Shown here one piece after another: positions 38,962 to 48,014 of a stretch of 48,610 bases of DNA. The position numbers and the translations under genes are program-made. Numbering within the stretch: the stretch's first letter is position 1; each line of letters begins with the position of its first letter. The notes under the pieces were generated by a model, which saw only the letters and a list, made by a program, of their open reading frames with translations, ran no database searches and was not told the DNA's origin. The DNA is from Gemmatimonadota bacterium (GTDB taxonomy: Bacteria > Gemmatimonadota > Gemmatimonadetes > Longimicrobiales > Gaopeijiaceae). The DNA lies in NCBI GenBank assembly GCA_009692205.1, contig SHZR01000020.1, positions 1 through 48,610 on the forward strand, in the 5' to 3' direction.

Positions 38962-40431
38962 ATGACCGACCGACGACCCAAGACCCTCGCCGAGCTCGAA
39001 GCCGCCGGCTACCGCACCCGCGCCGTGAAGGACGAGCTGCGCGCCAACCTCCTGCGCAAGCTGGCGTCCGGCGAGCCGCTGTTTCCCGGCGTGCAGGGCT
39101 ATCAGGACTCCGTCGTGCCGCAGATCGTCAACGCGATCCTCGCGCGCCACGACTTCATCCTCCTCGGGCTCAGGGGCCAGGCCAAGAGCCGCATCCTGCG
39201 ACAGCTCGTGCTTCTGCTCGACGAGGAGATCCCGATCCTCGCCGGCAGCGAGGTGAACGACGACCCCTTCGCGCCGATCTCGAAGTACGGCCGACAGCTG
39301 ATCGAAGAGCACGGTGGCGCCACACCGATCGAGTGGATCGCGCGCGACCGGCGCTACGTCGAAAAGCTCGCGACGCCCGACGTCACCATCGCGGACATGA
39401 TCGGCGACGTGGACCCCATCAAGGCCGCACGAGGCGGTCACATCCTCGCCGACGAGCTGACCATCCACTACGGGCTGCTGCCGCGCGCCAACCGAGGCAT
39501 CTTCGCCATCAACGAGCTTCCCGACCTCGCGGGCAAGATCCAGGTCGGCCTCTTCAACATCCTCCAGGAGGGGGACGTGCAGGTGAAGGGGTACCCGATT
39601 CGACTGGTACTGGACGTCTTGATGGTCTTCACGGCCAACCCCGAGGACTACACGGCGCGCGGCAAGATCATCACGCCGCTCAAGGACCGCATCGGCGCAG
39701 AAATCCGCACGCATTATCCGGAGGAGATCGAGATCGGCCGCGAGATCACGCGCCAGGAAGCGTGGGTCACGCGCGAGGGGACCCGCGTCGAAGTGCCCGA
39801 GTTCCTCGACGAGACCGTCGAGCGCGTCGCGTTCCTCGCGCGCAACGACAAGCGCATCGACCAGCGATCGGGCGTGAGTCAGCGCATGCCCATCACGATG
39901 TTGGAGACGGTCGTCTCCAATGCCGAGCGACGTGCGCTGCGTCACGGCGAGAGCGTCGTGGTTCCCCGCATCGCGGACCTCTACGCCGCGCTCCCCGCCA
40001 TCACCGGCAAGATCGAGCTCGAGTACGAGGGTGAACTCCACGGCGCCGACAAGATCGCGCGCGAACTCATCCAGCAGAGCGCGTCGCAGACGTTCGATGT
40101 GCGCGCGGGTGGGGCCGACGTCGAGGACATCGTGGCGTACTTCGAGACCGGGGGCGCGCTCCAGGTGAGCGAGGAAGCCGCGTCGGCCGCGTGCGTCCGC
40201 GGCTTCGAGACCGTGCCGGGCTTACTGGCGCTCGTCGAGAACGTCGGGTTGGCGCCGGCCGCGGCGAGCGACGGCATGCGCACCTCCGCGTGCGAACTCG
40301 TGCTCGAGGCGCTCGTGGCCCAGAAGCGCATCAGCCGGAGCAGTTCCGGCTATGTGCGCGCGCCGCATCAGGGGCCGCCCAAGGGGAAGGGCTACCAGGG
40401 ATTCGACCCGATGGGGGGGCTCAAGCTGTAG
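38962..40431 (+). CDS. AAA+ ATPase of the Mg-chelatase/MoxR-like group
   Basis: 489 residues. The nucleotide site is atypical: Walker A GLRGQAKS (69-76) has Ala before the Lys, and Walker B reads GIFAINELPDL with Asn-Glu instead of Asp-Glu. ADMIGDVDPIKAARGGHILA and VFTANPEDYTARGKIITPLK are characteristic of the Mg-chelatase ChlI-like clade, and a Gly/Lys-rich tail ends the protein. It almost certainly works with the VWA protein encoded at 42261, as in ChlI/ChlD, RavA/ViaA and MoxR/VWA pairs. Unusually, two inverted genes separate the partners. Confidence 0.85.
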   Translation: MTDRRPKTLAELEAAGYRTRAVKDELRANLLRKLASGEPLFPGVQGYQDSVVPQIVNAILARHDFILLGLRGQAKSRILRQLVLLLDEEIPILAGSEVNDDPFAPISKYGRQLIEEHGGATPIEWIARDRRYVEKLATPDVTIADMIGDVDPIKAARGGHILADELTIHYGLLPRANRGIFAINELPDLAGKIQVGLFNILQEGDVQVKGYPIRLVLDVLMVFTANPEDYTARGKIITPLKDRIGAEIRTHYPEEIEIGREITRQEAWVTREGTRVEVPEFLDETVERVAFLARNDKRIDQRSGVSQRMPITMLETVVSNAERRALRHGESVVVPRIADLYAALPAITGKIELEYEGELHGADKIARELIQQSASQTFDVRAGGADVEDIVAYFETGGALQVSEEAASAACVRGFETVPGLLALVENVGLAPAAASDGMRTSACELVLEALVAQKRISRSSSGYVRAPHQGPPKGKGYQGFDPMGGLKL

Positions 40432-40432
40432 C

Positions 40433-41131
40433 TCACCAGCCGTCCGTCAGAACGGCTCGCGTCTCCTCCACCGCGATCTTCCAGATCGCCCCCATCTCCT
40501 CCTCGGGCCGCTCGTAATAGCCGCCGAACGACCCGTCGCCGATCAGAGCACGGAACCTCGCGGGCGAAATGTCGGACGTCCCCGAGAGGTCCACGCGCGG
40601 CTTGTGCGCGCTCGGAGGCTCTGCGCCGCGCACCCGCGTCCATGGAAAACTCTCCATCCAGGACGCATGTGAGGCCTCCGGGTCGATCGCATCGATCGCG
40701 GCTCGCGTGCGCGGGGCCTTCCACCAGTCGTGCCACCGCAGCGTGACGCCCTTCCGTCTGCGCGCCCACGCTTCGGCGGCCGGTCGAGCCGGTGTGTTGC
40801 CGCCGTGTCCGTTCACGATCGCGATGCGGCGGAACCCGTGCCGGCGCAGGCTGCCGAGCACCTCGGTGAGCAGGCGTTCGTACGTGGTCGGCGAGACGGT
40901 CACGGTGCCCGGATAGGCCATGAAGTAGGGCGTGATACCGTACGGCACTGCCGGAAAGACGAGTACGCCGAGGGGCTCGGCCGCCTCCACGGCGACGCGA
41001 TCGGCGAGGGTCGTGTCCGTGGCCAAAGAGAGATGCGCGTGCTGCTCCGTGCATCCGAGAGGAAGCACGCACAGATCTTCCTTCTCGAGGTAGGCCTCGA
41101 CCTGCATCCACGTCAGGTCGGCGACTCTCAC
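40433..41131 (-). CDS. Creatininase-family amidohydrolase
   Basis: 232 residues starting at GTG 41131. PLGCTEQHAHLSLATDT provides the Glu, His and Asp metal ligands, FRRIAIVNGHGGNTPA the central motif and EASHASWMESF the later His/Glu pair. This fits the creatininase/MftE family of cyclic amide or peptide hydrolases; there is no mycofactocin cluster here, so the substrate is unknown. Coupled to mutY by a GTGA overlap and convergent with the AAA+ gene with one base between stops. Confidence 0.88.
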   Translation of the reverse strand: MRVADLTWMQVEAYLEKEDLCVLPLGCTEQHAHLSLATDTTLADRVAVEAAEPLGVLVFPAVPYGITPYFMAYPGTVTVSPTTYERLLTEVLGSLRRHGFRRIAIVNGHGGNTPARPAAEAWARRRKGVTLRWHDWWKAPRTRAAIDAIDPEASHASWMESFPWTRVRGAEPPSAHKPRVDLSGTSDISPARFRALIGDGSFGGYYERPEEEMGAIWKIAVEETRAVLTDGW

Positions 41132-42225
41132 GCGATCTCCGCAGGTGTGCGTTCACGAAACGACTCGAGCACCCGCTGCTGCGCCACGGGGAGCGCCAAG
41201 CGAGTCGGCTGCCACGCGTCGACCCAGGCAGCCATCTGGCTCACACTCGCGTCCTCGCCCACGGCCGTCCCGGCCACCTCGACGGCACACGGCACGTACC
41301 TGACGTGCAGGTGCGTGAACTTGTGCTCGCAGGTGGGGAGCGCCGCCGGAGCGCTGATCGCGGAGAGCCCTGCCTCCTCGGCCAACGAGCGCGCGGCCTC
41401 GAGCGCCTCCTCGGGTCCGCCCACCTCCCGTTCCGGGAATGCCCACATGCCGCCGAGCAGCCCCCCCGACGGCCTCTTCGCGAGCAGCACCCGTCGCCCC
41501 ATGTAGAGCACGCCGAGCGCTATCGTGACCCTGCGCGGTGCGCGGCGGCGGATGGGCCCGGGTCGCTCGTGCTGGGTACCATTCGCGCGCGCCGCGCACC
41601 ACGCAGACAGGGGGCACTCCTCGCAGCGCGGCGAGCGCGGCACGCACACCGTGGCGCCCAGCTCCATCAGCGCCTGGTTCCAGTCTCCGGGTCGGTCGGG
41701 GTCGACCATCGCGGCGGCGCGGCTCCGGAGCCACGCCGTCTTCGGATCCGGCTCGTCGAAGAGCCGCGAAAGCACACGGCGGACGTTCCCGTCGACGGCC
41801 GGCACCGCCTGGCCGAACGCGATGCTCGCCACGGCCCCTGCCGTGTACTCGCCCAGGCCGGGCAACTCCCTGAGGTCCGCATAGTTCGAAGGCATGGAGC
41901 CGTCCGGACGCTCCCGCACCAGCCGGGCCGCGCGGCGGAGGTTGCGCGCCCGCCGGTAGTAGCCGAGCCCCTCCCACGCCTTCAGGACGTCGTCCTCATC
42001 GGCCGCGGCGAGGCTCTCCAGATCTGGGAACCGCTCGAGCCACGGCCCGTATCGCCCGAGAACCGTCTCCACCCGCGTCTGCTGGAGCATCACCTCGGAG
42101 ACCAGGATCCGGTAAGGATCGGACTCACCCCGCCACGGCAGATCGCGCCGAGCCCGATCGTAGTGAGCGAGCAGCGCCAGGCGCACATCCGCCAGCGCTT
42201 TAGGGGGCAAAGGGGTCGGATTCAT
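41128..42225 (-). CDS. mutY: A/G-specific adenine DNA glycosylase MutY
   Basis: 365 residues. Catalytic Glu44 in LVSEVMLQQTRV, helix-hairpin-helix LPGLGEYTAGAVASIAFGQA, catalytic Asp145 in VPAVDGNVRR, and a [4Fe-4S] loop with Cys 194, 201, 204 and 210 (C-x6-C-x2-C-x5-C). A NUDIX-like C-terminal domain for 8-oxoG recognition follows, from about 230 (ALGVLYMGRRVLLAKRPSGG). It removes adenine mispaired with 8-oxoguanine. First gene of a two-gene minus-strand unit, divergent from the VWA gene with 35 bases between starts. Confidence 0.94.
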   Translation of the reverse strand: MNPTPLPPKALADVRLALLAHYDRARRDLPWRGESDPYRILVSEVMLQQTRVETVLGRYGPWLERFPDLESLAAADEDDVLKAWEGLGYYRRARNLRRAARLVRERPDGSMPSNYADLRELPGLGEYTAGAVASIAFGQAVPAVDGNVRRVLSRLFDEPDPKTAWLRSRAAAMVDPDRPGDWNQALMELGATVCVPRSPRCEECPLSAWCAARANGTQHERPGPIRRRAPRRVTIALGVLYMGRRVLLAKRPSGGLLGGMWAFPEREVGGPEEALEAARSLAEEAGLSAISAPAALPTCEHKFTHLHVRYVPCAVEVAGTAVGEDASVSQMAAWVDAWQPTRLALPVAQQRVLESFRERTPAEIA

Positions 42226-42260
42226 TGGCGAGAAGGTATCCCGCCCGGTAGGATGGTGTC

Positions 42261-43550
42261 ATGCGCTTCACCACGTACGGAAAGTACCGGGGCCGCTGGC
42301 TCGACGCCCTCAACCTCCAGTCGCTCATGGAGCATCTGTCCGATTTTCTCATGGACGGAGGCTTCGCGGGTGGCCCCCACTACCATCCGTACTGGGGCTG
42401 GTCGGGCGACGACGATTCGAGTTCCACCGACGCGCTCAAGAACGCTCTCCTCAAGGCCCTGATCGAGAGCGGTCAGCTCACACCCGAGATGATCGACGAG
42501 CTGCGGGGTGAGGGGGACGGCGACGATCAAGTCCGCGCGCAGATCGCGCGGCTGCTCGACGACCTCGTGCAGAAGATGGTCGAGGAGGGCTACATCAACC
42601 TCGAGACCGGCAACCCGCAGATGCCCGGTGCGACGTACGACGTCACCGAGGGCCAGGTCGACGAGGCCAAGCAGGCTGCCCAGAAGGTGGACTTCAGCCT
42701 CACGCAGAAGGGGATGGACTTCCTCGGCTACCGAGCGCTGAAGGGGCTCCTGTCGGCGCTCGGCAAGGCCGCCGCCGGCTCGCACGACACGCCCCATCTC
42801 GCCACCGGCATCGAGGCCGAAGCGGCGTCCAAGCCCTACGAGTTCGGCGACACACTCAACCTCGACATCCCGGCGACGCTGAAGAAGGCCATCGAGCGGG
42901 AGGGGCTCAGCGTTCCCATCAACCTCGAGTACGGCGACCTGATGGTGCACCAGGCGGAGTACCGCTCCTCGTGCGCCACGGTCCTCCTCCTCGACATCTC
43001 GCACTCGATGGTGCTCTACGGCGAGGATCGCTTCGCGCCCGCTAAGCGCGTCGCGCTCGCGCTCTCGCACCTTATCCGCACTCAGTTCCCGGGTGACTCG
43101 TTGCGCGTGGTCACGTTCGGAGACCGTGCCGCGGAGATCCCGCTCTCACAGCTGGCCAAGGCGCAGGTGGGCCCGTTCCACACGAACACCGCGGAGGGCA
43201 TCGAAGTCGCGCGCCGCATCCTCGCGGCCCAGAACAAGGACATGCGGCAGATCATCATGATCACCGACGGGAAGCCGAGCGCGATGACGCTCCCCGATGG
43301 CCGCGTGTACACCAACTCTGGCGCTCTCGACCCGATGATCTTGAAGCGCACGTTCCAGGAGGTCGCCGCCTGCCGGAAGTCCGGCATCCTGATCAACACG
43401 TTCATGCTCGCCGATGATCCGTACCTCGTGCAGTTCGTGCAGAAGGTCTCCGAGATCGCCCGCGGCAAGGCGTACTTCACGACTTCGCTGACGCTCGGCC
43501 AGTACATCATGATGGACTTCCTGCGGAAGCGGAGGAAACGGGCCGGCTGA
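42261..43550 (+). CDS. VWA-domain protein, partner of the AAA+ ATPase
   Basis: 429 residues. The N-terminal 220 residues are helical and charged. The VWA domain begins ATVLLLDISHSMVLYGEDRF with the MIDAS DxSxS at 245-249, continues PGDSLRVVTFGDRAAEIPLS, HTNTAEGIEVARRIL and QIIMITDGKPSAMTL, and ends with SLTLGQYIMMDFLRKRRKR. The whole length matches VWA proteins that pair with Mg-chelatase-like AAA+ ATPases; the MIDAS metal would mediate substrate contact. Cytosolic, no signal peptide. Thirteen bases before the DUF5916 gene. Confidence 0.88.
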   Translation: MRFTTYGKYRGRWLDALNLQSLMEHLSDFLMDGGFAGGPHYHPYWGWSGDDDSSSTDALKNALLKALIESGQLTPEMIDELRGEGDGDDQVRAQIARLLDDLVQKMVEEGYINLETGNPQMPGATYDVTEGQVDEAKQAAQKVDFSLTQKGMDFLGYRALKGLLSALGKAAAGSHDTPHLATGIEAEAASKPYEFGDTLNLDIPATLKKAIEREGLSVPINLEYGDLMVHQAEYRSSCATVLLLDISHSMVLYGEDRFAPAKRVALALSHLIRTQFPGDSLRVVTFGDRAAEIPLSQLAKAQVGPFHTNTAEGIEVARRILAAQNKDMRQIIMITDGKPSAMTLPDGRVYTNSGALDPMILKRTFQEVAACRKSGILINTFMLADDPYLVQFVQKVSEIARGKAYFTTSLTLGQYIMMDFLRKRRKRAG

Positions 43551-43563
43551 CGGCCCGAAGCTG

Positions 43564-46383
43564 ATGCGCAACGCGCGGTGGCGCCTGCTTGCGGCCGTCG
43601 TGGGCCTCGTGCTCCACGCGGGGCTCGCCGTGCCCACCCTCGCGCAGGAGGAGAGCGTCGAGGACGTGGTGGCTCGTTCGCTCGTCGCGCTCAACGCCGG
43701 CGAGATGGACGCGTACCTCGCGCACTTCATGCCGGAAGCCCGTGTGCTCATCCAGTACCACGAGGACAACGGCGCCGGCGTCGAGCTCCGCCCGGAGGAT
43801 CTGCGCGGGAGCCTGAGTAAGCTGACCTGGACTCCAGGCCCAGTGGTCAGCCAGGTGTTCGGCACCACGTCGGTCACGGTGGTCGACCTGGCCGGCGCCT
43901 TGCCTATACCCGAGGGCGGCACACTCCTCGGTCTCTGGCGCTATGCCGAGATGCGCGTTCGTCACGAAGGTGTCTGGAAGATCGCGCAAGTCGACCTGTC
44001 CACGCGCCCCGTGGATTCGGGCATCTCGATCGTCGGGAGCCCCGGGCAGCGGACGCCGACCGCCGGAACCGTCACGCAGCCGACCGCCGCTGCCCCACCG
44101 GCGCCCCGCATCGCGCGCGCGTCGGCAATTCAGCCAGCCGCATTGCCTCTTCCGCCTGGCGTACCCCCCGCCCCCGTGTGGCCGGAAGTGATGTCTCGCG
44201 ACGACGCCGGGAACGCGACCGTTCGCGCCGTGCGCCTCGACGGACCGCTCGACGTCGACGGTAGGCTCGACGAGCCGGTCTACGCGGAGGTGCCGCCTCT
44301 CACGGGGAACATCCAGAGCATTCCCGACGAGGGTGAGCCCGCCACCGAGCTCACCGAATACTGGATCACGTACGACGACGAGAACATCTACGTATCGGCG
44401 CGCGTGCATGAGGAAGTACCGGAGAGCGAGTGGACCGCGAACGAGATGCGGCGCGACGCGAACCAGGTCGGCAACAACGACAACATCGGGCTCTCCTTCG
44501 ATACCTACTACGACCGCCGGAACGGGTACTTCTTCTACACGAATCCGCTCGGCGCCATGGTGGACATCCAGTTCACCAACGAGGGCAGCCCCAACTTCGA
44601 CTGGAACACCGTTTTCGACGTGCGCACGGGGCGCTTCGAGGGCGGTTGGACCGTCGAGTTCAAGCTCCCCTTCAAGTCCATCCGGTACCAGCCGGGCCGG
44701 GGGCAGCTCTGGGGCGTTCAGCTGCGCAGATCGATCCGACGCAAGAACGAGTGGTCTCACCTCACGGCCGTCTCACGCCAGGCGGCCGGCGCGATCGGCC
44801 GCAACGGCATCATGCGCATGTCGCGCGCCGCCACCCTGGTGGGCCTCGAGGCGCCGCCGACGGGCGTCCGGTTGAGCGTGAAGCCCTATGGCATCGGAGG
44901 CCTCACCACGGACCTCGCGGCGACGCCACGGCGAGAGAACGAACTGGACGGCGATGGCGGAGTCGATCTCAAGTGGGGCATCACGCAAAACCTGGCCCTC
45001 GACCTCACGTACAACACGGACTTCGCACAGGTCGAGGTCGACGAGCAGCAGATCAACCTCACGCGCTTCAGCCTGGTATTCCCGGAGAAGCGCGAATTCT
45101 TCCTGGAGAGCCGGGGCATCTTCGCCTTCCCCACCGCTCCCCCCGGGGGTGGCGGGGGCGGCGGGGGCGGAGGCACCGCGCCGCAGTTGTTCTTCAGCCG
45201 TCGCATCGGGCTCCAGGGCAGTAGTCCCGTCCCGATCATCGGCGGCGGCAGACTGACCGGGAAGGTCGGCCCGATCGACGTGGGTGCCTTGAGCATTCAA
45301 ACCGACGACCTCGACGCGGTGGACGCGCTCGGCAACGTCACTCCGGTAGCCGAGCTCACGAACTTCACCGTGCTTCGCGTCAAGACCGACGTGCTGAGCC
45401 GCAGCAGCCTCGGCGCGATGTTCGCACGCAGATCGCATTCACTCGTCGCCGATGGATCGAACGAGACGTACGGCGCGGATGCGACCCTCGCGTTCTTCGA
45501 GGATCTCTATCTCACCAGCTATTACGCTCGGACGCAGACGAGGGGCATCACCTCGAACAACCAGAGCTACGAGGCGCGGCTCAACTGGAACGGCGACGCA
45601 GAGGGATTCTCGGCGAGTCACCTTCTCGTGGAGGACGACTTCAGCCCCGAGGTGGGCCTCGTGCGCCGCAGGGGCTTCCGACAGACACAGTTCTCGGTGC
45701 GCGCCGCTCCACGACCCGCCGGGATTCCGTTCATCCGCCAGGTCACCGTCGAGGCGAGCGCGGACTACCTACGCAATGCTCGCGCGGGCTTCATGGAGTC
45801 GCGTGAGCTCGGCGCGCGCGCGCAGATCGAATTCGAGAACAGCGATCAGCTCGCCTTCAACTACTCCGAGAGCTACGAGCGACTCGTGCGGAGCGAGCGG
45901 ATCACGGGCGCCACGATTCCTGCCGGTCGGTACTCGTTCGAGGTGTTGGACGGATCCTTCACGTTCGGTCCGCAACGCTTCTTTTCCGGAACCATCTCAG
46001 CGCGGTACGGCGGCTACTACGACGGCGACCTCACGTCGATCGGGTTCAGTCGAGGGCGAGTGGAGATCTTCCCGCAGCTGTCGCTCGAGCCGAGCCTCTC
46101 GTGGAACCGCGTGGAGCTTCCCGACTCGGGCTTCAGCACGACGACCGCCGTGACGCGCGTCAACTACACGTTCTCACCGCGCATGTTCTTGAGCGCGCTC
46201 GTGCAGTGGAACTCGGCCACCGACAGGGTCAGCGCCAACGCTCGGCTGCGGTGGGAGTACCGGCCTGGGAGCGAAATCTTCCTCGTCTACACCGAGGAGC
46301 GCGACACCTTCGATTTCGAGCGCTTTCCAGGGCTGCAGAACCGCGGGCTGGTGATCAAGGCGACGAGTCTGCTGAGGCTCTGA
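43564..46383 (+). CDS. DUF5916 outer-membrane protein with NTF2-like and CBM9-like domains
   Basis: 939 residues. A signal peptide (about 1-27, ending PTLAQ) is followed by an NTF2/DUF4440-like domain (about 30-150: LVALNAGEMDAYLAHFMPEA ... VWKIAQVDLS), a Pro/Ala linker and a CBM9-like domain (about 215-400: LDGPLDVDGRLDEPVYAEVP, YDDENIYVSARVHEEVPES). The long DUF5916 beta-barrel-like region comes last, with alternating strands up to the terminal Leu. A run of ten Gly lies at about 528-537. DUF5916 proteins are common in Gemmatimonadota and Bacteroidota; barrel location is a family prediction. The N-terminal NTF2-like domain is not usual for the family. Confidence 0.82.
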   Translation: MRNARWRLLAAVVGLVLHAGLAVPTLAQEESVEDVVARSLVALNAGEMDAYLAHFMPEARVLIQYHEDNGAGVELRPEDLRGSLSKLTWTPGPVVSQVFGTTSVTVVDLAGALPIPEGGTLLGLWRYAEMRVRHEGVWKIAQVDLSTRPVDSGISIVGSPGQRTPTAGTVTQPTAAAPPAPRIARASAIQPAALPLPPGVPPAPVWPEVMSRDDAGNATVRAVRLDGPLDVDGRLDEPVYAEVPPLTGNIQSIPDEGEPATELTEYWITYDDENIYVSARVHEEVPESEWTANEMRRDANQVGNNDNIGLSFDTYYDRRNGYFFYTNPLGAMVDIQFTNEGSPNFDWNTVFDVRTGRFEGGWTVEFKLPFKSIRYQPGRGQLWGVQLRRSIRRKNEWSHLTAVSRQAAGAIGRNGIMRMSRAATLVGLEAPPTGVRLSVKPYGIGGLTTDLAATPRRENELDGDGGVDLKWGITQNLALDLTYNTDFAQVEVDEQQINLTRFSLVFPEKREFFLESRGIFAFPTAPPGGGGGGGGGGTAPQLFFSRRIGLQGSSPVPIIGGGRLTGKVGPIDVGALSIQTDDLDAVDALGNVTPVAELTNFTVLRVKTDVLSRSSLGAMFARRSHSLVADGSNETYGADATLAFFEDLYLTSYYARTQTRGITSNNQSYEARLNWNGDAEGFSASHLLVEDDFSPEVGLVRRRGFRQTQFSVRAAPRPAGIPFIRQVTVEASADYLRNARAGFMESRELGARAQIEFENSDQLAFNYSESYERLVRSERITGATIPAGRYSFEVLDGSFTFGPQRFFSGTISARYGGYYDGDLTSIGFSRGRVEIFPQLSLEPSLSWNRVELPDSGFSTTTAVTRVNYTFSPRMFLSALVQWNSATDRVSANARLRWEYRPGSEIFLVYTEERDTFDFERFPGLQNRGLVIKATSLLRL

Positions 46384-46417
46384 GCCGCGGCCGCGGCGCC
46401 CACGCCTAGCCGACCGC

Positions 46418-47092
46418 CTAAGCGTCCCGCCCTTCTGCCAGTTGCTCTTTCAGCCGCCTGAGCTCCTCGCGCGCCCACGCTCCCTCGGGCGTCCCTGGGC
46501 GTCCCTCCGCCAGGCGCGCCAGCAGAGGCACGGCCCGCGCGGGCGACCCGAGCTTGACCGCGTAGAGCTCCACGATCTCCTTGACCACTAGGAGCGCGAT
46601 TCCCGAGCCCGGTTCCGCCCTGTCGAGCGCCCGCTTGAACCAGAGGGCCGAGTCCTCGTGCTTGGCGAGCCGGTCGCGGTAGATGCGCGCGATTCGCAGG
46701 CTCGGTGTCGGGTCGGTCGGGTCCTCGGCGCTCGCCACCTCGAATGCGGCAACGGCCTCGTCGTAGAGTCCGCGCGCCGCGAGCGACTCGGCTTGCGAGT
46801 ATTCGCGCCTGCGCGGCGCCCCCGACCCGGATGGGTTGTAGAGGGCGTTCGCCGCTCGTCCGCTGAGTGCGGCGAACGCCAGGGGCAGTGTGAACGTCAG
46901 CAGCAACCCGGCGAAGACGAGCACCAGCACCATGCCCCCGCCCCAGCGCCCGTAGAGCATCCCCGCATACCCGAACAGCCCGCCCCCCATCGCGCCCGGG
47001 AGGGGCCACATGAAGGCGCGCACCACTCGAGTGCGACCCGGAAGATCGACGTCCTTCAGGCCGGGGTTGGCACGGGCCGCCGACTTCCGCAC
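46418..47092 (-). CDS. TPR-containing membrane protein in the cytochrome oxidase operon
   Basis: Using GTG 47092 gives 224 residues; ATG 47011 is an alternative, and the reading frame is open farther upstream. Neither start has a clear ribosome-binding site. Gly-rich membrane region WPLPGAMGGGLFGYAGMLYG then VLVLVFAGLLLTFTLPLAFA, followed by TPR-like helices (SLAARGLYDEAVAAFEVASA, PSLRIARIYRDRLAKHEDSA, LWFKRALDRAEPG). Perhaps a scaffold or assembly factor for the oxidase; this comes from context alone. Same strand as cox genes, 76 bases after the small CAVCF protein, convergent with the DUF5916 gene. Confidence 0.62.
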   Translation of the reverse strand: MRKSAARANPGLKDVDLPGRTRVVRAFMWPLPGAMGGGLFGYAGMLYGRWGGGMVLVLVFAGLLLTFTLPLAFAALSGRAANALYNPSGSGAPRRREYSQAESLAARGLYDEAVAAFEVASAEDPTDPTPSLRIARIYRDRLAKHEDSALWFKRALDRAEPGSGIALLVVKEIVELYAVKLGSPARAVPLLARLAEGRPGTPEGAWAREELRRLKEQLAEGRDA

Positions 47093-47168
47093 CGGTTGGC
47101 GTACATCGCCCGGGCGATGGTCCTGCGGGCCGGAGCGGCGTGAGCCCTGATCGGCCGTCGCCTGCTCC

Positions 47169-47405
47169 TCAGTCGTCCTGAGACTCGGCCGAACCGTCCG
47201 TGTCTGCGCGGCGCGCCTTGTTGCGGAGCCATGCGCCCGTGCCGGCAACCATTCCGAGCGGCAGGAGCGACAGGAAGGCGGTCGTCGCGAAGAACGCCTG
47301 GCGCGTCTCACCGGGCCCGTCGAAGCAAACCGCACACGCGTACGCGATCTCGGGGACCGTCGCGAGGGCGATCAGCGCCAGGACGAGCGTGCGAAGGCGG
47401 CTCAC
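47169..47405 (-). CDS. Small CAVCF-motif membrane protein
   Basis: 78 residues from the GTG at 47405, which overlaps the coxC stop by GTGA. A signal or first helix (LVLALIALATVPEIAYA) is followed by CAVCFDGPGETRQAF, a second helix (FFATTAFLSLLPLGMVAGTG) and a charged tail. Short proteins with ACAVCFG next to cox genes occur in several phyla. The two Cys spaced CxxC after a signal peptide suggest a metal or thiol role, possibly copper delivery to the oxidase, but this is inference. Confidence 0.65.
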   Translation of the reverse strand: MSRLRTLVLALIALATVPEIAYACAVCFDGPGETRQAFFATTAFLSLLPLGMVAGTGAWLRNKARRADTDGSAESQDD

Positions 47406-48007
47406 AGGTAGACCTGTATGTAGAGGACCGGCCACACCAACACCACGAAGTACCAGAACGCCGCCACGGTCGCAAGCTGCGTCTCGGTCAACAGCCCCTT
47501 GTAGAGCCTAAAGAACGCCCACACGAGCGCCGCTAGGGCGCCCACCGCGTGCAGCGCGTGTGCACCGACGATCAGGTAGAAGAACCCCCCGTAGGAGCTC
47601 GACTGCATCGTGAGCCCCTCACCGAGCAGCGCCGTCCATTCGAGGCCCTGGGAATACACGAAGAAGCCGCCGAGCAAGATCGACAGCGCCAGCGGAATGC
47701 GAGCGCTCGAACGCTCTCGTCGGAACGCGAACCACGAGAGCAGGAGCACGATGCCGCTCACGAGCAACGCGGCCGTGTTGATGGCGGTCTCTTCGACAGG
47801 TAACCGAGGCTGCCCGTACGGCGGCCACATCCCGCCGGCGGTCTGCGCCTTCACGATCGTGTGCGCGGAGATGAGCCCGGCGAAGAACATCACTTCCGCG
47901 AAAATGAAGACGAGCATCCCGAGCACGCCACTCGAGACGAACGGTTTGCGCCGGACCGGCGCGGGGCGCGGCTCGATTGGGTAGGCGAAGGACCCGGAGC
48001 TCATCAC
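47402..48007 (-). CDS. coxC: Cytochrome c oxidase subunit III
   Basis: 201 residues, five-helix short form. LGMLVFIFAEVMFFAGLISA carries the conserved Glu, GGFFYLIVGAHALHAVGALA the His pair, and FWYFVVLVWPVLYIQVYL the C-terminal helix. It belongs to the haem-copper oxidase complex (caa3/ba3-like) in the membrane. It lies 7 bases after the subunit IV-cytochrome c gene, with subunits I and II expected beyond the right edge of the window. Confidence 0.92.
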   Translation of the reverse strand: MMSSGSFAYPIEPRPAPVRRKPFVSSGVLGMLVFIFAEVMFFAGLISAHTIVKAQTAGGMWPPYGQPRLPVEETAINTAALLVSGIVLLLSWFAFRRERSSARIPLALSILLGGFFVYSQGLEWTALLGEGLTMQSSSYGGFFYLIVGAHALHAVGALAALVWAFFRLYKGLLTETQLATVAAFWYFVVLVWPVLYIQVYL

Positions 48008-48014
48008 TTCTCGC

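Noticed and set aside
45147-45178. Gly-rich repeat as a CRISPR or minisatellite
   Set aside because: It is a short run of GGC/GGG/GGT codons inside the DUF5916 coding frame, with no spacers.
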